Assembly (NCBI GenBank): GCA_021014325.1
Contig: CM037473.1
Location: 11,780,696-11,844,695 of the forward strand
DNA from: Plazaster borealis
Lineage: Eukaryota; Echinodermata; Asteroidea; Forcipulatida; Labidiasteridae
Direction of reading: 5' to 3'
Length of the DNA: 64,000 nt
A program made the position numbers and the translations under genes. The stretch's first letter is position 1. The number at the start of each line of letters is the position of its first letter. Below are positions 57,001-64,000 of the stretch, piece by piece. Below the pieces are notes generated by a model. That model worked only from the letters and a program-made list of their open reading frames with translations. It made no database searches and had not been told where the DNA came from.

Positions 57001-58844
57001 TTGCATTTCACAACCTTCCTTACAAAACTAACTTGTTGGTGGATACCCACATTGTTGTCCACTGTCCCTTGCTGTACAGAATTCCTTGTGGGGTTAGGTT
57101 TTTACAAAGAGAAATTTACAAATGAATTGTGTGTAAAGAAAAAAACAAAAAACTATTTCCTTCCCCTGACCCAAATTACCTGCTGGCAGATGATTGCGTA
57201 GCGGGCCAAAACGTTGGCATTCTCCCTCATGGCAACGTCAGATGGGGTCACGTCCGAGATCTTCAGTACGCATCGCCACTTGGCAAAGCGGGCTCCATCC
57301 TTGTAGTACTGAGCGCAGCGTGTGCCCAGATCGTCCAGGCCCTGGGTGGTGCACTCTTCACAGTTGAATCCAGAGAGGGGAACCACACCCTTGTCAACCT
57401 GTTGACATCAAATAAAGATAGAAATTGCCACCATACCGATGTATAATATTATAGCACTGTAAAGCATGGCATTCACAGTTGCTTTCCTAAGGTCTGCTGA
57501 AAAAAATTTCTACATGCACTTCAGGACCGATGCAAAACCATGACCTTCAACAATCACACTCTTGAATATCTCATGAATACATTATGTAAAGATGGCGTCC
57601 CAGAAGGAATTCAGCCATGTCAGCAAGCATAGTGTTAGCCAGAGGGGTTTCTGGGTGTCTTTTGGACACCCTGTTTTAAATTTGAACACCCTGTTTTATC
57701 CGTCATTTACATGTAAATGTATTTTAAGTGAACAATTTGGACACCCAATTTTAAATTTCCAGCAAATGGACACCCTTGCACTAAATCCTGGCTCAAACCT
57801 TGTCAGCAAGTGAGCAAGTGACCTATTTATGTGGGCATTCTTGAAGACCATTTTGGTTAAATACTTAGTAATTCAACAAACCTATAAAACCAATACTCCA
57901 GACCCAAGGGGTAAAAAAAGTGCACCTCTCAATGCAGAGTCGTCAACATTTGACAAATCAGGGAGATTTTGTACAACAATCAGGGAGATATTTAGAATTA
58001 CATTCAACACAATAGGGAACAAGTTTCCATAATCAGGGAGATTTTCAAAATTGTTCATCAAAAGATGGAACGACTGGTTTATTTTCAGGGAACTTTCTGC
58101 AGAATCAGGGAGAGTTGGCAGCTCTGTGTATGCTCAAAACGTATAAAATATTTATAAGCCTGCCGGTCTGCAAGTACGGGACACAAAGAATATATAATCA
58201 AAGTTTCAGCTAATTTAATCAGATAAACGACTGGTTTATTTGCAGGGACCTTTCTGCAGAATCAAGGAGAGTTGGAAGCTCTGCTAAATATTTCACACCA
58301 TCGGAAAACTCTCTTCACAATAAATTCAGAAATTCTCTGCTTCAGTAAACTGTTTCAAGCAATCAATATTTTTCATGGTTTGGAGTTACACACCTTGATT
58401 CCTGGGATAATGCCCTTCTGGGTGATCAGCTTAACAAACGGTGTCCCATCATCGCTCTTCTGATACAGTGTCTCATGGAAGAGGATCACCCCGCTGATGT
58501 TGTTGCTGATAGAGGGGTCTGTGGTGAAGAGAAGCTGACGATACAGACGGCGATTCTCCTCCGTGTTCTCCACATTGATGTTGGCAAATCGCTTACCCAT
58601 GGTACCTATAAGGAAAAAAAAACAGACAACAATAAAATGTCTAGTAAAAAACTGCAAGGGAAACTGACTGGGTAATTTAAGGGTAAACAGAAAACGTTGC
58701 AAGAGCTGATGAATTAAATGATTCAAGTATAGTACCTGTACTCTCATCTGCAGCCAAGATGCCCTTTCCTGGTGCTACAATTGCCCGGGCTGTCGTTGCC
58801 AGCTCCTTCCTGAGCTCTGGGGTAAGTGTTGAAGCGGCGGCCAT
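53978..58844 (-). CDS. ALDO: Fructose-bisphosphate aldolase, class I (whole gene)
   Basis: The glycolytic/gluconeogenic enzyme cleaves fructose 1,6-bisphosphate to glyceraldehyde 3-phosphate and dihydroxyacetone phosphate in the cytosol. Seven coding exons on the minus strand: 58844-58736, 58605-58394, 57398-57180, 56046-55963, 54941-54767, 54604-54405, 54070-53978. They total 1092 bases, 363 residues, against 363-364 in animals. Visible: AADEST (Asp33), the conserved Lys107 just before [16 protein letters not shown] with the Schiff-base Lys230, FLSGGQSEE for phosphate binding, and the conserved C-terminal Tyr (ANHQY). All introns are GT-AG. The family has one to three genes in animals; which paralogue this is cannot be said. 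Intron 3 is full of SINEs and MITEs. Confidence 0.97.
54405..54604 (-). CDS. ALDO: Aldolase exon 6
   Basis: Encodes [36 protein letters not shown] and [15 protein letters not shown]. Acceptor TTTTCAG, donor CAAG|GTAAGG, phase 0. Confidence 0.97.
54767..54941 (-). CDS. ALDO: Aldolase exon 5 with Schiff-base lysine
   Basis: Encodes [20 protein letters not shown] then LKPNMVT; the Lys in this motif forms the Schiff base. 58 codons plus one base, acceptor CCTTTGTACCCAG, donor CCAG|GTAACC. Confidence 0.97.
55435..55720 (-). mobile_element. tRNA-headed SINE (family 2) split by a MITE
   Basis: On the minus strand: CTCGGTGGTCTAGTGGTGAA (box A, about 55690-55705), then the MITE at 55552-55673, then GCGGGTGTCATTGGTTCGAA with box B near 55518, then TTATCCGTAGAACTCTGAAA and a CACCACATTGGTGTTGGG body. 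A second copy lacking the MITE lies at 56460-56620. Confidence 0.75.
55552..55673. mobile_element. GGGCCCAATTTCATGG MITE nested in the SINE
   Basis: GACCCAATTTCATGGCACTG at the left and GCCATGAAATTGGGCC at the right; the interior (AGCGCAGAATTCCACAG) is a match to the copy at 34968. It interrupts the SINE head between box A and box B. Confidence 0.78.
55963..56046 (-). CDS. ALDO: Aldolase exon 4
   Basis: 28 codons, [20 protein letters not shown] to VTEQ, phase 0 at both ends (acceptor TACTCTGTAG, donor ACAG|GTCAGT). Contains the conserved PIVEPE. Confidence 0.97.
56111..56260. mobile_element. Palindromic MITE (GACTAGTCTTA family), copy 2
   Basis: GATTTCACAAAGAGATAAGA and TTTTGTGAAATCGACCCCTGG are the ends; TTAGGACCAGTAACTGGTC and CTAGGACTAGTCCTAAG lie inside. 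Reverse-complement counterpart of 34174-34314. Confidence 0.8.
56262..56455. mobile_element. MITE with GGGCCCAACTT ends
   Basis: GGGCCCAACTTCATTAAGCA to AGCTTTATGAAATTGGGCCC, perfect GGGCCCAA/TTGGGCCC ends and inner TGCTTAG / CTTAGCA segments. Same family as 51638-51836; it directly abuts the previous MITE. Confidence 0.78.
56460..56620 (-). mobile_element. SINE family 2, second copy
   Basis: On the minus strand: GGTTCGAATCCCACCTAAGT (box B), CTGTAGTTTGTTATCCGTAG, GACTTGGAAAGCAC and CACATTGGTGTGGGAGTAGA, matching the SINE at 55435. The head is diverged. Confidence 0.65.
56636..56815 (+). mobile_element. tRNA-derived SINE, family 3, copy 2
   Basis: GACAAAATAGGGAGACTGCC, then AGACAGCTCAATTGGTAGAG (box A) and TGCAGGTTCAAGGCC (box B), then TTTGTTCAACCCC. 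Same order as the copy at 37575-37790, opposite strand. Located in aldolase intron 3. Confidence 0.75.
57180..57398 (-). CDS. ALDO: Aldolase exon 3
   Basis: Acceptor TGATGTCAACAG, donor GCAG|GTAATT. 73 codons: [40 protein letters not shown] and [10 protein letters not shown]. One residue longer than vertebrate aldolase in the FNCEEC loop. Confidence 0.97.
58071..58285 (+). repeat. Duplicated 55-base segment in aldolase intron 2
   Basis: CGACTGGTTTATTT.CAGGGA to GAGAGTTGG.AGCTCTG occurs at 58071-58125 and 58227-58284, with several TCAGGGAGA phrases before it (57957-58040). Confidence 0.8.
58394..58605 (-). CDS. ALDO: Aldolase exon 2
   Basis: Acceptor TTTCCTTATAG; encodes [20 protein letters not shown] to KGIIPGIK with [10 protein letters not shown]. 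Donor CAAG|GTGTGT, phase 0. Confidence 0.97.
58736..58844 (-). CDS. ALDO: Aldolase exon 1 (coding part)
   Basis: Starts [20 protein letters not shown] and ends AADEST plus one base (ACAG|GTACTA). A pyrimidine-containing acceptor (TTCCATGCACAG, near 58890) suggests an upstream non-coding exon. Confidence 0.95.
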
Positions 58845-58869
58845 TGTGATTGAAAGAGATTGATCTAGC

Positions 58870-60600
58870 TTCCAAGGTTATGAAGTAATCTGTGCATGGA
58901 ATGACAAACATAATCAGCCCACTGGAGAAAGAACAATCACACATTAAGCACACAAAGCAAATCAACCCTAATCATGCTTATCCCTAATAGATTAGTCCTA
59001 TGACTGACCTCCAAGCAGTTACCCCCCCTTCCGACCCCACAATTACAGCAGCCTCTAGTACACTAAAGACTTGTACTTGAGACACAAAACCCTTAGAAGT
59101 CCTAGTTCAAGTTTTCCAGTTCCATAATGACATTGTACCATCTGTTCATGGGTAAGTCCAAGATGGAGTTTCGAGTCACAATTTAGGTAGAGTCTGAGCA
59201 ACGAGTCATACAAGTATGGTACACGGATACTCATTTGATATAACAATTACATGTTAACCTTAACCTCCTTATGTCTATGGCTAGAGACACACATAAATCT
59301 GCCAAATACTCTACTATGTTTCTAAAAGTCTATGGTACATGTAACTCATGGAGCAGGGTTACTCAACATCCAAATGCTTGGACTTACAAAAACGTAGATA
59401 AGATTGGTATGCCAGTTCCAATGACAAGCAATTATTTGGGCCTGCAGTCCCATACCATGTACCTTACAACTTCCTGAACAGGAATTTGGACAATTCAGGT
59501 TAAATTGCAACATTATTCATTAGGCCTGCAGCACAGCACATGAACATGTAGCCTACATGTACATACATTATACATGTGCACATACTGTGACATTACAAGC
59601 CTGGCTGTTGCCAATCTTCACAGTTACACCAGTAGACTGATCCAATATTATAATGAAAAGTGTGCAGTAATGGGAGCAAAGTTCACCAAAGTTCACCACT
59701 CACACTTATTTGTGCATACCAGTGCACAGAGTTTCCATTCCAATACTTTTATTTACTCTAAAACATACCAAATGCTTTATTTTGGCTCATCTCGTGCATT
59801 ATTTCATTTCATTAAAACAAATGTTTATGTCCTGTTGTGAACAACAAGCTGTTCAGTAATATTTGAGTGTAATTAAATTACATTTATTTCAAAAGAGATT
59901 CAAAATTTCTCTGTTGTTCATACATGTAGTGGTGCCTTCCCAAAGAGAAATTTGCAAAAATACATAAAATAAAAAAAATTATACAAACTTTCTGAAAATA
60001 CATAGTACATTATAGATGTGACATAATGCAAAGTTTACGAAGTTTGATAACTGGATTGTAGTCAACAGACATGTAACTTTGTTATAGCAAAAACAATATA
60101 AATGAACAGGAAACTGCCACTGCCAAGCACACAAAACTTTGTACAGTGCTTTTCAGTTTTCAATGACACTAAAATGAACAAAAAACAGGAAATCAAATGA
60201 TCAGCTGAGAAGTTGCATTTCTAAATCATGTATCTCATTCTAGTTTCTTACACAAACTTGTTCAGTTTGTTTAATACAGATATTATCCCTTGTTTCATTA
60301 TCCATTAAGCTTGCACATGTAGGCCCTATGTATAGGATCACCTTTTTTTGTAAATAATGTTCTTTGGTTTTATGTCTTTCTTTGTTGATGAATATAAGAT
60401 GTGAATCACACGTATTATGTACAATGAATGTTCATGTACATGACTGGTTCATTATTTAAAGAATTATTTTATCATTATAACCACACCACGATATCTCTTT
60501 TTCTTTATTTACTGTCATGACAGATATGCTTGATAAAGTACCTTATAGGCCTACAATGTATGTAATTTAACTTCATTTCAAAGTCGGACCTTCCTAAAAT
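58870..60600. other. Aldolase upstream region, no coding exon seen
   Basis: Could hold a 5' UTR exon/intron of aldolase. Short frames lack domains; ATGTACATGT-type microrepeats occur at about 59540-59580. Confidence 0.4.
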
Positions 60601-60608
60601 ACTTTAAG

Positions 60609-60661
60609 GTGCAGTAGTGTGCCCATGTAAAACTGTACCAGGGTTTGTGCACACTACTGCA
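60609..60661. repeat. Small inverted repeat
   Basis: TGCAGTAGTGTGC and GCACACTACTGCA are exact inverted copies separated by about 26 bases. No function is evident. Confidence 0.75.
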
Positions 60662-60669
60662 TCTATTTT

Positions 60670-63600
60670 ATGTACAACAGTTTCAACACTGAAAACACAA
60701 CATTCAAGGTTCACCTAAAATGTACAGGTACTCTTTAACCGGTACAGGAAGTACACTGGCTATTACTTCACCACACAAATTTTAAAAAGGGCAGGTACCA
60801 GCAAGGGAAGAGGATTGCAGCAACTGCATGTAAATTAAGTAGAGATTTATTTTTCAATTCCAATGTGTAAATGATTATATTTGAAAATTTGAAATTTGAG
60901 AATAATAAATTATTCAAAAATACGCCAGTCAAAAAAAGCCAGTATAATAGTCTAAATTCATCAGCATTACTGTGCAATGTTAACTTGAAGCTGAACCTGA
61001 ACACAAAGTGTCGTACCTGGATGTGTATTGTGTTCACAGTTTGGCGAAATACACATATGCTTCCCCCCCACCTTTCTTATCAGCCTTTCAGCAAATCCAA
61101 AGAGCGGAAATATATTTTTGATGGGTTTCTGCATGCCATCACAATCAGTTGTTTCCTCTCAAAGAGCTGGAAACGTGTTTGTTCTACAGTACATGCACAT
61201 GTATGTAGATTTGCGAAAATGACTGAAAATGAAAGACCTCGCTGTAATCATGCTGTAATGTTCCTAAAGACATGCAATTTTGTTGTATAAGAAGGAAATT
61301 TCCCTGCACACAAAACTCAGACAAATATTTTTACAATTTTCTCTGGACACTAAAAAATATACATTGTAGATAAAATCATGTCGATGCTGATCAGCTGCGA
61401 AAAGTTACATGGCAGTTTTCAATAAAATGGAAAGAAAAAGTACTCAGAAGTTCCAACAGCAGTTCCAGGAAGCAATGACAAGTCATTTCTGCCTGCCATG
61501 TCTGAACCAAACCACAATTCCATGTCTTCCTCTACTCTACCTTCATGACCATGGATTCCAACACTTCCTGATACACGGTGGCAAACACCTGACTGTACAT
61601 TACACCTATAGATGTAAGGTGACAGTTAAAATAAGCGTAAGCAAGGAGTTTTATCCTTGCTCTATGACATGCAAACCACTGAACCCACACAAGAACAATA
61701 GTGATTTACTTAAGATATTTTCACACTCCATCAGAATCCAATCCAAGGTAATTCAATACCCACTGTTGGACTCAGATTATGGTGGTATGCCTGACCCCTT
61801 GTAAAGCGCAATCAGATTTCTAGCACTGTCCTCAAACAAAACATGCACTGCAGTTGGATTTTGATGGGCTGGGGCAGTCATGATTTGTTCCTTGGAAAAA
61901 AGAAGGAATTTTTATCGAGTACAAGGGCTGACCTACATGTACACATGGTGTAGGCATTTTTTAATAATGGAAATTTCAGGGCTATTTAACCACAATTTTT
62001 CTGATTTTTCCAAAGGCAATTTTTTTTTTAAATCAGACTTACGTACACATGTAGGAAGAATATCATGCCTGTTAGTGTTAGGGTTAGTGATGATAAAGCT
62101 CCACAGGTACAAATTTAACATGCTTTGACCCAGGTTTTGAATGGTTCTGTGTTTCTGCCTGTTCGACAACATCTGGTAAGTTGTTCCACAACTGAACAGT
62201 CAGCAACCTGGTATGAGTGGGAACAAGTGGACTTCATTTGAAAAACAATGGAGTAAATCTTTTTGATAAAACATTTTGCAGTAAATGTAAGACCAATATG
62301 ACCCCAAAAAGAACCCACTCTGTACACTATCCGTGTACAACATCAAAATCTACGATAATCAAGCATTCCTTACGTGTACAATAAACAAATCCGTGTTTAA
62401 CCATGGAAGAAGAAAATCAACTCACAAAAGAGTCATGTTTTTACTCAACAGTTGTAGGTGATAATTAACCATTTCCAAGCAGTTTTGGAAACTTCCCACA
62501 CATATTCAATATTTTCAATTCATTTACAAAAGTTTGAGAGATCTACGTATGTACAGTAACTGTAACAAGAACACTTCTAGCGATCATAATGGTACATGTA
62601 GTACTTACCAGAGCAGAACTTTTAGCAAACTCACTGTACTTCAAAAGCTCAAGAGTTTTAAAGGGATTTCCTGTAAGTATTGCATGTACCTATTGCAGCA
62701 GTGAATAAGGACTATAGCAAACGCCAAAGCTTGGTCTGTGTGCCACGTTCACAGTTTGATCCTGTATTACAATGTACAACCACTGTAAGACCTTGCTCTT
62801 TGCATAGTCATGGCTCACTTGGCAAAATGCTTTCAATCCACACAACCATCAACAGCTGTGAGGACATGAATATTCATGAAGCGACCCAAACCCTGCCACA
62901 CCCCTGCTCTCAGCCAATCAGATGAGACATTGCTGAATCACAATTATAGTGTAGTGACAGATTTTGCCAACTGGACATGTTGAATAATTCATGAGTTGCA
63001 AATACTGTTGGTAAATACTGCAAAGTCACCAAGGGGACTAAATAAACCTTGTTGGAACAATTCCTCAAGGTGCCCAGTTTCACTCACTGACCGTGAGATG
63101 GAAACTCAAGCCAAGAGTGAGGCACACTGTCAAGTCAAAGGGTTGAGTAGAGTAGTATACAAATATGACATGGTTAGAGGGTTGAAAGTCTATATTAGCT
63201 CCTCGAGTGAGTGGAGCTATAATAACCCATGTTACATTCTCCTGAAGAGGAGCAGAATATACTATATGAAACGTCGATCATGTTTAGAAACTTAGGACAA
63301 ACTGATTTAATCAACCATTTGCTGAGACTTGAGTATGAAGTACATACATGTAATTTCCTCTTGGAAGAGATGGATCAGACTATCTCTGGATAGCTTTGAT
63401 AAAAATTCAAACATTCTTGTACATAATACACGTAAACCAAACATCCACATAATGCAGCGTAAATATACTTCCCCATGTGGTTCTACCTGAATCTGACCAA
63501 GTAGTGTGTTGAGCTCAAATTTCTATGCCGGAAGTTACACTTCGCTCGCTTGCAACAGCTGTACAGACCGTCTGTACGGAGCGTACATCAGCTGTACAGA

Positions 63601-64000
63601 GCGTCAACTATGTAAAGTGGTCATTCCATGAATGTGGGACCCAGAGTGTGGCATAAAGGTCAAAATTTCAAGTTCATTTGAAGTAAAGGAAAGAAAAAAG
63701 ATCAGTTTTGTTACCTCATTTATCAATAGTTTTGTATCTTGTCATGTACCTTTTTCAGGAATATCGATAATTAAATGGTGTATGTATATTACTTCCTGCA
63801 TCACCTCATTATGATGTTAACGATACTGTACCAGAATTACAAGGGAACACTGTATCTTACTTGTAAGTGTCTGATGTTCATGGAATGTCGCAAATATGAG
63901 GTATGAATAATCACAATAACAAAATAAAACAATGAATGGAAAAGTTTTACCAAACATTCATCAGTACATCTTGTAAAAAAAAATTCACACCAATGTAAAT
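60670..64000. other. Distal upstream region, no gene recognised
   Basis: Open frames (for example 60871-61290, 61409-61804) have no domain and no splice support. A donor-like CTCTG|GTAAGT on the minus strand near 62613 and a CCAAT motif near 62913 could mark a distal aldolase 5' UTR exon, but this is speculative. A CAGCTGTACAGA repeat occurs at 63557 and 63590. Confidence 0.35.

Overview
This is an animal nuclear genome window: AT-rich, with small exons bounded by GT-AG splice sites, long introns and intergenic DNA packed with short mobile elements and minisatellites. The protein families and the repeat types (TTAAAGGC-ended MITEs, tRNA-headed SINEs, Gypsy and LINE relics) suggest a marine deuterostome invertebrate. 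I think an echinoderm, probably a sea star, but that is an inference from overall character and not from a database match. No prokaryotic features (operons, ribosome binding sites, CRISPR) are present.

Three complete host genes were assembled exon by exon, with reading phases that close exactly. (1) PISD, phosphatidylserine decarboxylase, lies on the minus strand from 43024 to 29035. It has two alternative coding starts, one mitochondrial-like (409 residues) and one with a hydrophobic N-terminus (437 residues), both spliced to the same catalytic exons. One of its introns is GC-AG. (2) A MIF/D-dopachrome tautomerase-like gene of 120 residues lies on the plus strand (47109-49251), behind a TATA box and a probable 5' UTR exon near 46.4 kb. 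(3) A class I fructose-bisphosphate aldolase of 363 residues lies on the minus strand (58844-53978, seven coding exons). PISD and MIF are divergent; MIF and aldolase are convergent. A fourth, unrecognised minus-strand gene is suggested by well-bounded exons at 25.1, 23.3, 22.6 and 20.9 kb. A decayed exon at 7.4-7.65 kb weakly recalls integrin alpha.

Layout: 0-2.6 kb dead Gypsy element with a SINE inside; 2.6-4.75 kb 68-bp satellite that has absorbed part of the Gypsy; 6.0-7.1 kb two TTAA-flanked MITEs; 8.9-10.6 kb LINE relic, followed by a 124-bp minisatellite; 11.3-14.1 kb AT-rich DNA with G-runs; 14.1-19.8 kb tRNA-like pieces and three more repeat arrays; 20.8-25.1 kb candidate gene; 27-43.7 kb PISD with intronic SINEs, MITEs, nested insertions and hairpins; 43.7-46.3 kb shared upstream region of PISD and MIF with MITEs and a hammerhead-like motif; 46.3-49.4 kb MIF; 50-53.9 kb mostly non-coding; 54-58.9 kb aldolase; 59-64 kb its upstream region, with no coding sequence seen.

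The three genes are housekeeping neighbours with no evident shared pathway: phospholipid synthesis, a small tautomerase/cytokine fold protein and glycolysis.
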